In this document: piece by piece, positions 33,186 to 41,629 of the stretch
Numbering within the stretch: position 1 is the stretch's first letter
Layout of the letters: each line of letters starts with the position of its first letter
Source of the DNA: Amycolatopsis japonica
GTDB taxonomy: Bacteria > Actinomycetota > Actinomycetes > Mycobacteriales > Pseudonocardiaceae
Direction: 5' to 3'
Length of the DNA stretch: 64,000 bases
Assembly (NCBI RefSeq): GCF_000732925.1
Contig: NZ_CP008953.1
Span: forward strand, 6,076,001 to 6,140,000
Program-made: the position numbers and the translations under genes
The notes under the pieces: generated by a model
The model's database searches: none
Told to the model about the DNA's origin: nothing
The model's input: only the letters and a program-made list of their open reading frames with translations

Positions 33186-33487
33186 CCGCACGTTCCGAAC
33201 TGACCGCTTCGCTGCTCAGCGCTCTCCGCGACATACCGGGACTGCGCGCGGCCACGCCGTCGACCACGGCCGCCGCGTCGGCGGTGCCGTGGGATCTCGA
33301 CGTGATGGCCGTCGACATCTCCGAGGGCGTCGTCGAGATCCGCGTGGTCGCGCTGGAGGTGCCGATTCCGCCGCTCACGGAGGTCGCCGGGGCCGCGTTG
33401 CGTGCCGTGCTGACCGGAACCCCTTGGGAGAACGCGAGTCTGCGGCTCGTGGTGACCGATGTGGACGCCGCCGCGCTCGTTCCCTGA
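33182..33487 (+). CDS. Small protein of the Asp23/sigma operon
   Basis: 101 residues from a GTG overlapping the upstream stop. It has a short helical N-terminus (ELTASLLSALRDIPGL), a Thr/Ala-rich linker and an alternating strand-helix C-terminus (GVVEIRVVALEVPIPPLTEV, ASLRLVVTDVDAAAL) reminiscent of an Asp23 half-domain. I do not know a named family. The operon position implies action with the Asp23 protein. A strong hairpin follows seven bases after the stop. Confidence 0.75.
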   Translation: MTARSELTASLLSALRDIPGLRAATPSTTAAASAVPWDLDVMAVDISEGVVEIRVVALEVPIPPLTEVAGAALRAVLTGTPWENASLRLVVTDVDAAALVP

Positions 33488-33493
33488 CACGAA

Positions 33494-33533
33494 GATCGCG
33501 GTGGCCGCGCCCGAAGGCGTGGCCACCGCGATC
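33494..33533. terminator. Bidirectional terminator hairpin
   Basis: GATCGCGGTGGCC pairs perfectly with GGCCACCGCGATC around a 14-base loop. It sits between convergent genes (sigma/Asp23 operon and fasciclin gene). There is no U-tract, as is common in actinobacteria. Confidence 0.8.
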
Positions 33534-33547
33534 GCCGGGGCGGGGAC

Positions 33548-34225
33548 CTAGTTCTTGTTGGTACCCGGGGTCAGCACCTTGTCGATGACGAAGACGGTGG
33601 CGTTCTTGGTGGGGATGTTGCCGCACAGGATCTTCGCGCCGTTGACGGTCATGTTCTCGCCGGAGCCCTCGATCTTGACCGGGCCGCCCGCAGTGTTCAG
33701 GCTCTCCACGGACTTGGCGGACTCCAGGCCCTTGGCGTCGTAACGCTTGCCGACGACGTGGTACTGCAGGATCGGCGCCAGCTGGTCCGGCTTGCCGGCC
33801 AGCTCGGTGAACTTGGCCTCACCCAAGGCTTCGAAGGCCGGGTCCGCCGGGGCGAACACGGTGATGGCCTGCTGGCTGTTGAGCGTGTCCACCAGGTTGG
33901 TGGCCTTCACCGCGGCGACCAGCTTGGTCAGCAGCGGATTGGTCGAGGCGGCACTGGCGACCGGCTGCGGACCCATCGAGTCCAGCGAACCCGGCGCACT
34001 GCCCTGCGGCAGCTGCGAACAGGCCGGGCCGAACACGTCGGCGTTGGTGGTGACCCCGTCACCGGAAGCGGCACTGGACATCGGGGCCGACATCGACGAG
34101 GACGGGGCGGGCGCGGGGGCGCTGCTGGAGCTGCCGGACGAAGCGCTGTCGTTGCTGCTGCAGGCGGCCAGGGCCAGCGCGGTGACCGCGGTGAAACCGA
34201 TTCCTGCGACGCGAAGCTTGCTCAC
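33548..34225 (-). CDS. Fasciclin-domain lipoprotein
   Basis: 225 residues. A lipoprotein signal ends in the lipobox LAAC with Cys22, followed by a Ser/Ala/Pro-rich linker and one FAS1 domain (LLTKLVAAVKATNLVDTLNS, ITVFAPADPAFEAL, ILQYHVVGKRYDAKGL, VFVIDKVLTPG), as in the mycobacterial MPT70/MPT83 proteins. It is exported and anchored. The GTG at 34225 has GGAG upstream. The next gene upstream on the strand is a molybdenum oxidoreductase, 88 bases away; these two types often neighbour each other in actinobacteria. Confidence 0.92.
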   Translation of the reverse strand: MSKLRVAGIGFTAVTALALAACSSNDSASSGSSSSAPAPAPSSSMSAPMSSAASGDGVTTNADVFGPACSQLPQGSAPGSLDSMGPQPVASAASTNPLLTKLVAAVKATNLVDTLNSQQAITVFAPADPAFEALGEAKFTELAGKPDQLAPILQYHVVGKRYDAKGLESAKSVESLNTAGGPVKIEGSGENMTVNGAKILCGNIPTKNATVFVIDKVLTPGTNKN

Positions 34226-34313
34226 GGAAAATCACTCCATTTGTTTTTCGGACTCTTACCGGGTATTCGGAACCACGGCGAAATCGGATTGCCACCCATT
34301 CGAGTGACGCCGA

Positions 34314-35870
34314 TCACCGCGCAGTGAAACTGATGACGTGCCAGCCGGTCGCCCCGTCCGGAACGGTTCCGGCGCGCGCGTCGGTCTGGGTGTAGCCGGA
34401 TTTGTCGACGGCCCGGACGGTGACCTGATGGCTGCCGGCCGGAACGTCGAGTTCGGTCCACCACATCCGCCAGGTGTTCAGCCCCACCTCACGGGAAAGC
34501 GTTGCGGGCAGCCAGCTTCCGTTCGCGCCGAGCCGGACTTCGACCCGCTCGATCCCGGTGTGCTGCGCCCATGCGACACCCGAGACCCGGACCTTGCCGG
34601 CGGGCACCGTTTCGAATCCTTTCGGACTGTCGATCCTGGACTGCGTTTTGATCGGGGCCTGTTCACCCCAGCCGCGATCGAGCCAGTACGCGCGGCGCGC
34701 TTTCCACGTGGTGATCTCCAGGTCCTTGACCCATTTCGTCGCCGAAACATAGCCATAGAGACCGGGGATGACCATTCGTGCGGGAAAACCGTGTTCCACC
34801 GGCAGCGGTTCCCCGTTCATCCCGATCGCGAGCATCGCGCCCCGCTCCGGATCGAGCGCGGCGACCACCGGGCTGCCCGCGGTCCAGCCGTCGACACTGG
34901 TGGAGAAGATCTGCTCGGCACCGGGCAGGATCCCGGCCTCCCGCAACAAGTCCCCGAGGTCCACGCCGATGAAGTTCGCGGTGGACACGTACGTCCCGCC
35001 GACCTCGTTGGACACGCAGGTCATGGTGATCGTGCGTTCGATCAGCGGCCGGTCGCGGATGTCGTCGTAGCTGAACCGTTTTTCCTCACGCACCATGCCG
35101 TGCAGCCGGAGGCTCCAGTCCTCGGCCCGGACCTGCGGCACCGACAGTGCCGTGTCGACGCGGTAGAAGTCGCGGTTCGAGGTGAGGAACGTCGGTGTGC
35201 CGAGTTTCGCGAAGTCCGCGTCGGCCGGGATGGGCGGCGCCGGCTCGGCGGGAACGAGCCGCCCGACGGCCGTCCGCGAGGACTCCGCGTCTCGCGTACC
35301 TGCGAGAAGCTGCCCTCCGGCTCCCGCCGCTCCTGCGGCCACGACGGCACCGGCTCCGGCCAGCAACACCGACCTGCGCGAGGGTGTCGCGCCCGCGACT
35401 TCGTCCCGAGGACCGGCCGAGGCCAGGCGATGCAACCAGAAGAAGACGCCGACCCCGGCGATCAGGCTGGCCAGCGGCGCGAGCAGCGCGACCGCCGAGA
35501 GGTCGGGCCGCAGCGCCACCGCGAGCCCGCCCAGCAGGCCGAAGGCGGCGATCAGCACGATGCCCGGAACGGGTGACCGGCGCGAGGCGATCCCGGCCAC
35601 GGCGGCGGCGAGCACCATCACCACGGCCATCCCACCGAGCAGCACGAGCTTGTCGTAGACGCCGAACGTGCGGACCGCGAAATCCTTCAGCCCGACCGGC
35701 GTCAGATCGATCGCCCCGTTGCCGACCGCGAGGTACGGCGAGGCGTTGGCGCTGATGAACCCGGCCACCAGATGGCCGGCCGCCAAGGCCGCGGCGAGGG
35801 CCACGACCCCGATCAGCGCCGCCCCGAAGAAGGGAAGGCGTGGTTGCCGAGCGGCCCGCGAAGTCTCCAT
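34314..35870 (-). CDS. Membrane-bound molybdopterin oxidoreductase (sulfite-oxidase fold)
   Basis: 518 residues. Four or five N-terminal membrane helices (LPFFGAALIGVVALAAALAA, LLGGMAVVMVLAAAVAGIAS, PGIVLIAAFGLLGGLAVAL, LLAPLASLIAGVGVFFWLH) precede an Arg-containing transmembrane or signal-like stretch near 170-190, a sulfite-oxidase Moco domain with the ligand Cys285 in TMTCVSNEVGG, and a C-terminal dimerisation domain (VRVSGVAWAQHTGIERVEVR). The catalytic part should face outward. The electron acceptor and substrate are unknown; sulfite or sulfoxide compounds are typical for the fold. It precedes the fasciclin gene on the same strand. Confidence 0.9.
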   Translation of the reverse strand: METSRAARQPRLPFFGAALIGVVALAAALAAGHLVAGFISANASPYLAVGNGAIDLTPVGLKDFAVRTFGVYDKLVLLGGMAVVMVLAAAVAGIASRRSPVPGIVLIAAFGLLGGLAVALRPDLSAVALLAPLASLIAGVGVFFWLHRLASAGPRDEVAGATPSRRSVLLAGAGAVVAAGAAGAGGQLLAGTRDAESSRTAVGRLVPAEPAPPIPADADFAKLGTPTFLTSNRDFYRVDTALSVPQVRAEDWSLRLHGMVREEKRFSYDDIRDRPLIERTITMTCVSNEVGGTYVSTANFIGVDLGDLLREAGILPGAEQIFSTSVDGWTAGSPVVAALDPERGAMLAIGMNGEPLPVEHGFPARMVIPGLYGYVSATKWVKDLEITTWKARRAYWLDRGWGEQAPIKTQSRIDSPKGFETVPAGKVRVSGVAWAQHTGIERVEVRLGANGSWLPATLSREVGLNTWRMWWTELDVPAGSHQVTVRAVDKSGYTQTDARAGTVPDGATGWHVISFTAR

Positions 35871-35917
35871 GCCAGGTATTCGAGGCGGCCGGGCCGGCGG
35901 ACAGGTCGCGTGGGTCG

Positions 35918-36121
35918 CGAGTGGCGATTCGGGTTAGAACCAACCGTGTCCTGAGTACCTACTGGCGGTCTTGCGTGACTGGATGGACGACACACGTGAT
36001 CCGACGGACGACACGCGTGTCTGGACGGACGACTCACGGCGAAAGCTTCGCCGCGAGCGTGTCGTCCATCTGCTCACGTGTGTCGTCCGTCGGATCACAC
36101 GTGCCGTCCGCCCAATCACGC
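35918..36121. repeat. Composite palindromic intergenic repeats before argG
   Basis: The intergenic region has a long imperfect inverted repeat from 35973 to 36121 centred on AAGCTT at 36043-36048, with arms of about 72 bases. Within each arm, units like GGACGACACACGTG recur every 20 or so bases. A copy of GAGTGGCGATTCGGGTTAGA at 35919-35938 repeats in the hairpin at 36151-36190. Differences between the long arms are of mixed type. Nothing suggests coding. Confidence 0.7.
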
Positions 36122-36150
36122 GAAGCCACCGTCTCGGTACAACCCGGCTC

Positions 36151-36190
36151 GTGAGTGGCGTTTCGGGTTAGAACCCGAATCGCCACTCAC
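36151..36190. repeat. 40-bp hairpin repeat
   Basis: GTGAGTGGCGTTTCGGG pairs with CCCGAATCGCCACTCAC with one mismatch around a TTAGAA loop. The left arm is a near copy of 35918-35942. This looks like a dispersed REP-type element; genome-wide copy number cannot be seen here. Confidence 0.7.
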
Positions 36191-36234
36191 GACCCACGCG
36201 ACCACCCACCCGAGTTGCGCCGCTCACCCCGGCT

Positions 36235-36268
36235 TGCATGGTCATACACACCTATGCATATACTTCCA
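36235..36268. promoter_or_regulatory. Tandem ARG-box-like sites upstream of argG
   Basis: TGCATGGTCATACA (36235-36248) and TGCATATACTTCCA (36255-36268) each match 9-10 of 14 positions of the ArgR consensus TGAATWWWWATTCA and are spaced as a pair of 18-bp boxes two bases apart. They are an A/T-rich island in a GC-rich region just before the argG start, as expected for arginine repression. ArgR binding is inferred. Confidence 0.5.
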
Positions 36269-36270
36269 TC

Positions 36271-37719
36271 ATGTCCAAGGTACTCACCTCTCTGCCTGTC
36301 GGCGAACGCGTCGGGATCGCCTTCTCCGGCGGCCTCGACACCTCGGTAGCGGTCGCGTGGATGCGCGAGAAGGGTGCAGTGCCGTGCACCTACACCGCTG
36401 ACATCGGCCAATACGACGAACCCGACATCGCGTCGGTCCCTGGCCGGGCGAAGGCCTACGGCGCCGAGATCGCGCGCGCCGTCGACTGCAAGGCCGCGCT
36501 GGTCGAGGAAGGTCTCGCGGCGCTGTCCTGCGGCGCCTTCCACATCCGCAACGGCGGCCGCACCTACTTCAACACGACCCCGCTCGGCCGCGCGGTCACC
36601 GGCACCCTGCTGGTGCGCGCGATGCTCGAGGACGACGTCCAGATCTGGGGCGACGGCTCCACCTTCAAGGGCAACGACATCGAGCGGTTCTACCGCTACG
36701 GCCTGCTCGCGAACCCGTCCCTGCGGATCTACAAGCCGTGGCTGGACGCCGCGTTCGTCAGCGAGCTCGGCGGCCGCAAGGAGATGTCCGAGTGGCTGCA
36801 GGCCCACGGCCTGCCCTACCGGGACAGCACCGAGAAGGCCTACTCCACCGACGCGAACATCTGGGGCGCGACGCACGAGGCCAAGTCGCTGGAGCACCTC
36901 GACACCGGCATCGAGATCGTGAACCCGATCATGGGCGTCCGGTTCTGGGACCCCGAGGTCGAGATCGCGACCGAGGACGTCACGATCGGCTTCGAGCAGG
37001 GCCGCCCGGTGACGATCAACGGCAAGGAGTTCGCCACCGCCGTCGACCTGGTCCTGGAGGCCAACGCCATCGGCGGACGGCACGGGCTCGGCATGTCCGA
37101 CCAGATCGAGAACCGGATCATCGAGGCCAAGAGCCGCGGTATCTACGAGGCGCCGGGCATGGCGCTGCTGCACGCGGCGTACGAGCGGCTCGTCAACGCG
37201 ATCCACAACGAGGACACCCTCGCCAGCTACCACAACGAGGGCCGCCGCCTCGGCAGGCTGATGTACGAAGGCCGCTGGCTGGACCCGCAGGCGATGATGC
37301 TGCGCGAGTCGCTGCAGCGGTGGGTCGGCGCGGCCGTCACCGGCGAGGTCACCCTGCGGCTACGTCGCGGCGAGGACTACTCGATCCTCGACACCACCGG
37401 CCCGTTCTTCAGCTACCACCCGGACAAGCTGTCCATGGAGCGCACCGAAGACTCGGCGTTCGGCCCGGTGGACCGGATCGGCCAGCTCACCATGCGGAAC
37501 CTCGACATCGCGGACTCGCGCGCCAAGCTCGAGCAGTACGCCGGGCTCGGCATGGTCGGCGGCGGGCACCCGACGCTGATCGGCGCCGCGCAGGCCGCGT
37601 CGACCGGCCTGATCGGGGCGATGGACGCGGGCGGCGCGCAGGCGATCGCCTCGCGCGGCAAGGCCTCGGGCGAGGACGAACTGCTCGACCACGCCGCGAT
37701 CGAATCCGGTACGGACTGA
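36271..37719 (+). CDS. argG: Argininosuccinate synthase
   Basis: 482 residues. The ATP-pyrophosphatase loop FSGGLDTS is at residues 18-25; further motifs are TADIGQYDEPDI, NGGRTYFNTTPLGRAVTG and GDGSTFKGNDIERFYRYG. It joins citrulline and aspartate with ATP to argininosuccinate in arginine synthesis. The length and these motifs match the long E. coli-type ArgG rather than the shorter 400-residue type common in actinobacteria. The start ATG at 36271 lies directly after two ARG-box-like sites, so there is little leader; the upstream in-frame start at 36238 would include them. A clear terminator follows. Confidence 0.95.
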   Translation: MSKVLTSLPVGERVGIAFSGGLDTSVAVAWMREKGAVPCTYTADIGQYDEPDIASVPGRAKAYGAEIARAVDCKAALVEEGLAALSCGAFHIRNGGRTYFNTTPLGRAVTGTLLVRAMLEDDVQIWGDGSTFKGNDIERFYRYGLLANPSLRIYKPWLDAAFVSELGGRKEMSEWLQAHGLPYRDSTEKAYSTDANIWGATHEAKSLEHLDTGIEIVNPIMGVRFWDPEVEIATEDVTIGFEQGRPVTINGKEFATAVDLVLEANAIGGRHGLGMSDQIENRIIEAKSRGIYEAPGMALLHAAYERLVNAIHNEDTLASYHNEGRRLGRLMYEGRWLDPQAMMLRESLQRWVGAAVTGEVTLRLRRGEDYSILDTTGPFFSYHPDKLSMERTEDSAFGPVDRIGQLTMRNLDIADSRAKLEQYAGLGMVGGGHPTLIGAAQAASTGLIGAMDAGGAQAIASRGKASGEDELLDHAAIESGTD

Positions 37720-37740
37720 CCCGAATAGACGGGACGCGAA

Positions 37741-37788
37741 AGCGCCGGGCGCGCGGCATCGAAGCCGTTCGCCCGGCGCTGTTTCTTT
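37741..37788 (+). terminator. argG terminator
   Basis: AGCGCCGGGCG pairs perfectly with CGCCCGGCGCT (37770-37780), followed by GTTTCTTT on the plus strand. It ends just after the stop of the convergent gene, serving argG in the U-tract sense. Confidence 0.85.
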
Positions 37789-39055
37789 ACTTGCCGCCGA
37801 GCTGGGACCGCCGCTGTCCCAGCTCGTCCACGAGCCGGGTGATCTCGACCTGCCCGATCGCTTCGGCCAGCACGGAAACCGAGGCGATGCTCTCGATCTG
37901 GTACTGGATCGGAACGCCGCCCGACGCCCGCGACCGCGCTTCCGCGTCCGCCTTCTTCTCCGCCTCGACGGCCGAGAAGACGCCGCCGGCCCCGCCGTTG
38001 ACGCAGCTGATCGAGCCGGAGCCGTTCAGCGGCAGCGTGGCCGTGTTCCGGCAACTGCCCGCCGAGCGGCCGCCGATGGTGACGTTCGCGGTCATCGTGG
38101 CGTTGACCTGGCCGGTGACCTTCCCGCCACTCGCCGAGGCGGAACTCGAGACGTTCGCGGTCACCGTGCAGCCCGAGGCACTGCACGCGACCGTGGCCGC
38201 GCCGTCCATGTCGAACCGCACACCGGTATTGACGGCGCCGGTCAGCTTCTTGGTGTTCGACGTCAGTTCTTCGTAGACGGCGTCGGTCTCCTGCGGTGAC
38301 AAGGCGTCCACATCGGAGTCACCGAGACCGGCGCCCGATGGCAGCTGCGGCCGCGAACCCGCGCCGGGCAGGGAAGGCATACCGCCGGGCATCTTCACGG
38401 AATACCGGAGAAGCCGGTGCGGCGCTTCCTTCGACACGTACAGATCACCGGCGGGCGTGCTCGCCTTGAGCGCCGGGACGTCCCGGATGTTCGGGCCCTC
38501 GGTGATCTCGTCCGCCCGCTCCAGCGCCTCGCGCAACCGGGTCGCGAGTTTCTCCGGCGACTCGAACTGCTGCAGGACCGGGCCGAACAGCTCGTCCTCA
38601 CCGGTGATCCACCGGTCCTTGAGCTCCTCGGCCGACTCCGCGGACGCCCCGGGCAGCATCCCGTCGGGCGCCTTGAAGAAGACCTTGCCGCCGACGACGA
38701 GGATCTCGATCTTCTTGCCCTGGAAGGACATCGTGCCGGACGTCTCGCCGTACGCCGTGGTCTTGACGTCCGTCTCGATCATCCCGCCGACCGCGGAGGT
38801 GCTGTTCCGGACGGCGGGCGCCGAGGAAAGCCCGGCCAGTGCCTGCTCGAAGGGTTCGTGGCCGGCTTTCGACGGCCACAGCAACCAGGTCGTCAGACCC
38901 GCGAGGAGCACCACCACCAGCCCGGCGATCCCCGCGAACAGCGGCCACCGGGGTTTCCGGACGGGCGGCGCCGGTACCGGTTGCGGGACCCAGCCCTGCG
39001 GCGGCGGCCACTGCGCGCCCTCGGGTGGGAATGATTGCTCCACGTCGCCCTCCAT
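37787..39055 (-). CDS. Membrane-anchored exported protein of unknown function
   Basis: 422 residues from ATG 39055; a GTG four codons upstream is an alternative. A Pro/Gln-rich cytoplasmic N-terminus (PEGAQWPPPQGWVPQPVPAP) precedes one membrane helix near 40-62 (WPLFAGIAGLVVVLLAGLTT). The external part contains a LppX/LprG-like beginning (AVRNSTSAVGGMIETDVKTT, ILVVGGKVFFKAPDG) and a Ser/Ala-rich region with two cysteines (VACSASGCTVTANVSSSASA) before a helical C-terminus. This resembles extracellular lipoprotein-like domains; no named family is certain. It runs against argG, sharing its terminator region. Confidence 0.8.
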   Translation of the reverse strand: MEGDVEQSFPPEGAQWPPPQGWVPQPVPAPPVRKPRWPLFAGIAGLVVVLLAGLTTWLLWPSKAGHEPFEQALAGLSSAPAVRNSTSAVGGMIETDVKTTAYGETSGTMSFQGKKIEILVVGGKVFFKAPDGMLPGASAESAEELKDRWITGEDELFGPVLQQFESPEKLATRLREALERADEITEGPNIRDVPALKASTPAGDLYVSKEAPHRLLRYSVKMPGGMPSLPGAGSRPQLPSGAGLGDSDVDALSPQETDAVYEELTSNTKKLTGAVNTGVRFDMDGAATVACSASGCTVTANVSSSASASGGKVTGQVNATMTANVTIGGRSAGSCRNTATLPLNGSGSISCVNGGAGGVFSAVEAEKKADAEARSRASGGVPIQYQIESIASVSVLAEAIGQVEITRLVDELGQRRSQLGGK

Positions 39056-39122
39056 CACTGAATTCACCGAACGAACCCAAGCTATGGAGGGAGGATGAAA
39101 ACTTGATGAAACGCGATCAGGT

Positions 39123-39153
39123 CCCCTGCCGCGCCGGGCGGACGCGGCAGGGG
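39123..39153 (-). terminator. Terminator hairpin downstream of the sugar dehydrogenase gene
   Basis: CCCCTGCCGCG pairs with CGCGGCAGGGG around a nine-base loop, eight bases past the stop of the minus-strand dehydrogenase gene. No U-tract is seen. Confidence 0.65.
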
Positions 39154-39161
39154 AAGCCGGT

Positions 39162-40346
39162 TCAGCCCTTGCGCGCGAACGAGATCCGGTGCAATCCGCC
39201 GGGCTGCTCGTCGGCCAGGTACAGCTCGCCGTTCTGATCGGTGCCGAACGTGGTGGCGTCGAGCGGGAACTGGCCGATCCGGGCGCTTTCGTAAGTGCCG
39301 TCGGCCTTCTTGCGGACGGCCCACGCCGTTCCCTGGCAGAAGTCGGTGGCGAGATACGTCCCGCCCGCCAGCGAGGCGTACTTCCGGCCGCGGTAGACGT
39401 GCCCGCCGATCACCGCGCAGCCCTCCGCACCGGAGATGTAGTGGAAGACCGGTTCGGTGTAGGTCACGCCGTCCTCGCATCGCGTCTCGTCGAACACGAC
39501 CGGCCCCTCCTTGCAGGACCAGCCGAAGTTCGCGCCGCCCTTGCCCTTGGCGAGGTGGTCGACCTCCTCGAAGCGGCCCTGGCCGACGTCGCCGATCCAC
39601 AGCGAACCGTCGGCCGGGTCGAAGGAGAACCGCCAGGGATTGCGCAGCCCGTACGACCAGATCTCCGGCCGCGCGCCCGCGACGCCGACGAACGGGTTGC
39701 CTGCCGGGACGCAGTACTTCAGCGGACGGCACGCGCGGTTGACGTCGACGCGCAGGATCTTGCCCAGCAGCGTGTCCAGCCGCTGCCCGCTGGCCAGTGG
39801 ATCGCCGCCTCCGCCGCCGTCGCCGATCCCCCAGTACAGATAGCCGTCCGGGCCGAACGCCAGCTGGCCGCCGTTGTGGTTGGGGAACTCGGCGTGCGGC
39901 TGGGTGATCAGCTCGGTGAGCTCACCGGTGTCGAACCGGACGCGGGACAACGTCACCGCGCTGTCGGACTTGCGGGTGTACGCGACGTACGCACGCCTGT
40001 CCTTGGCGATCGCGAGCCCGAGCAGCCCGCGTTCGACGTCCACGCCGTTCACCTTGTCACTGATGTCGAGGACCGGTTTGGCGGCGAGTCCGGTCCTGGG
40101 GTGGTAAGCCCGGACGACTCCTCGTTTCTCCACGATGAGGATCCGGCCGCTCCCGTCGTCGAGCGCCGTGATCGCGGTCGGGTTCACCAGCCCGGACGCG
40201 ACCTTGGTCGCCGTGGCGGTCAGCTCGCCGAGCGGAACACCCCGCGCTTCCTGGGTCTCCGCGCTGCTCGCGGCCGGGAGCAGCGCCCCGGCCAAGGCGA
40301 GCCCGGCCACCAGGGACAACCCCCGGCGGAGGTGCCGTCGCGTCAT
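39162..40346 (-). CDS. Secreted PQQ-type sugar (sorbosone/glucose) dehydrogenase family protein
   Basis: 394 residues. Signal peptide MTRRHLRRGLSLVAGLALAG with cleavage near ASSAET; then a six-bladed propeller: FPNHNGGQLAFGPDGYLYWG, IGDGGGGGDPLASGQRLDTL, LGKILRVDVN, EIWSYGLRNPWRFSFDPADG, LWIGDVGQGRFEEVD, CAVIGGHVYRGRKYA. These are the hallmark motifs of the soluble glucose/sorbosone dehydrogenase family (PQQ-dependent or Hedgehog-interacting-like). It oxidises sugars or aldoses outside the cell if PQQ is supplied; PQQ use is not proven by sequence alone. The ATG at 40346 is chosen over one 12 codons upstream because it begins the signal peptide. Confidence 0.9.
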   Translation of the reverse strand: MTRRHLRRGLSLVAGLALAGALLPAASSAETQEARGVPLGELTATATKVASGLVNPTAITALDDGSGRILIVEKRGVVRAYHPRTGLAAKPVLDISDKVNGVDVERGLLGLAIAKDRRAYVAYTRKSDSAVTLSRVRFDTGELTELITQPHAEFPNHNGGQLAFGPDGYLYWGIGDGGGGGDPLASGQRLDTLLGKILRVDVNRACRPLKYCVPAGNPFVGVAGARPEIWSYGLRNPWRFSFDPADGSLWIGDVGQGRFEEVDHLAKGKGGANFGWSCKEGPVVFDETRCEDGVTYTEPVFHYISGAEGCAVIGGHVYRGRKYASLAGGTYLATDFCQGTAWAVRKKADGTYESARIGQFPLDATTFGTDQNGELYLADEQPGGLHRISFARKG

Positions 40347-40682
40347 GAAGGACTCCAATCGCCAGTGAATGGTCTGGTCCAATTCAACAGCGGTCGGCGG
40401 AGCGGCGGTACCTCCATACGCGAGGTTCTCGTGGGTTTCTTTCCCCCGAATCGACTACGCGAAGCGCTCGAATTCTCACGAAGCAAGCCCGGAATGGACA
40501 TCATGCACCCGCGAGTTTGTCAGCGACACGCCGACGCGGCACACCACGTCCGGGTGGAACTACTCGGTCGGCGGTGTGAGACCAGGTGCTCGTGCCCTTG
40601 GCTGGAAGGTCGGAATGAAGCTTGGACCACCACGGTCCTCGCATCTGATGACGATCGAGCTGTGCGGGGCGGCGATGATCCG
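40347..40682. other. Intergenic region without recognised gene
   Basis: This 336-base divergent region between the sugar dehydrogenase and the HTH gene shows no coding pattern on either strand. It must hold promoters for both, but none stands out. Confidence 0.5.
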
Positions 40683-41018
40683 ATGACCGGGGAAGACGAC
40701 GGCGCCGGGGAACATACCGACGCCGGTTCACTGGACGCCGAACTCGTCCGTCACTACAACGACGGCGAGACGATCGAAAACCTGGCCAAGCACTATGCGC
40801 TGAGCTACCGCAAGGTCCGAACCGTCCTGCTGGCCGCCGGCGTCACGCTCCGGCCCCCGAAAATTCCGCTCCCGCCCACGCCGCCGGGGCTCGTCAACGC
40901 GTACCTGGCGGGGCGGAGCATCCGGCAACTGGCGGCCATCCACGGGATGAGCTACGACCAGACCCGCCGGGTCCTGCTCGCGGAAGGTGTCGTCCTTCGC
41001 CCGCGAGGGCGGCAGTAG
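40683..41018 (+). CDS. Small DNA-binding protein with two HTH repeats
   Basis: 111 residues. After a Gly/Asp/Glu-rich N-terminus there are two similar helix-turn-helix units: LVRHYNDGETIENLAKHYAL, then SYRKVRTVLLAAGVTLR; and LVNAYLAGRSIRQLAAIHGM, then SYDQTRRVLLAEGVVLRPRG. This duplicated unit is common in actinobacterial small helix-turn-helix proteins (SY-VRR-L-E-GV-LR). No ligand domain. The start is uncertain because no strong ribosome site precedes ATG 40683. A stem-loop follows 26 bases after the stop. Confidence 0.82.
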   Translation: MTGEDDGAGEHTDAGSLDAELVRHYNDGETIENLAKHYALSYRKVRTVLLAAGVTLRPPKIPLPPTPPGLVNAYLAGRSIRQLAAIHGMSYDQTRRVLLAEGVVLRPRGRQ

Positions 41019-41629
41019 CCACAGGTGCCGAACGCCTACCGAAGCCTGGCTCTCCAGGCGGGCGTCGCCACGCCCGGAGAACCAGGGCCTACTTACAGCG
41101 CATGACGTCGACCGTCACGCAAAGTACACAATCCAAATGTAACGCTCAATCACCGTCGTACGGTTCCTCTCATCTGAAAAACGGGTATAGGGTGAGCCGG
41201 ATGAGGTCACGTCTTTAAGTTCACTAAGCGCTCTTTCGGGTTCCGAGCGAGGTCCGGCTGAAGTCCCCCAGAGGGCGACTGAGGGAAGAGTACAGATGCC
41301 GAGAATGGGCCTGAAAGCGCCCCATCACACTTTCACACCGACGACGGTAGCGACACGGCACACGAACGCCTGAACTGCAGTTTCTCTCTGCGACCGCGCA
41401 AGTCGACAAGCGCCGAATGCCTCCGAAGGGAGTCGCGAGCGAGCCGTATCGCGGCCCGCGACGCCCCATCGCGCGAAACTACTCAGAAGTAGCTCAAGTG
41501 CGGCCGAATTCGCGAAAATTCTTCAACTCGATCGCGTTTGCACGCCTTCCTCAAATCAGCCCTGAGTAGCGAGGACGAAGAACTCGATCACTCTTTCCAG
41601 TGACTACTCACCGGTACGACACGGAGTCT
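41019..41629. other. 611-base gap with a terminator-like stem-loop
   Basis: CCTGGCTCTCC (41045-41055) pairs with GGAGAACCAGG (41076-41086), with an inner CGGGCG/CGCCCG stem, a likely terminator of the HTH gene. The rest, to the SARP gene end at 41630, is lower in GC, with no gene or repeat I recognise. Confidence 0.6.

Noticed and set aside
35918..36190. CRISPR array
   Set aside because: The repeats are inverted and variable, not regular direct repeats with unique spacers, and there are no cas genes in the window.
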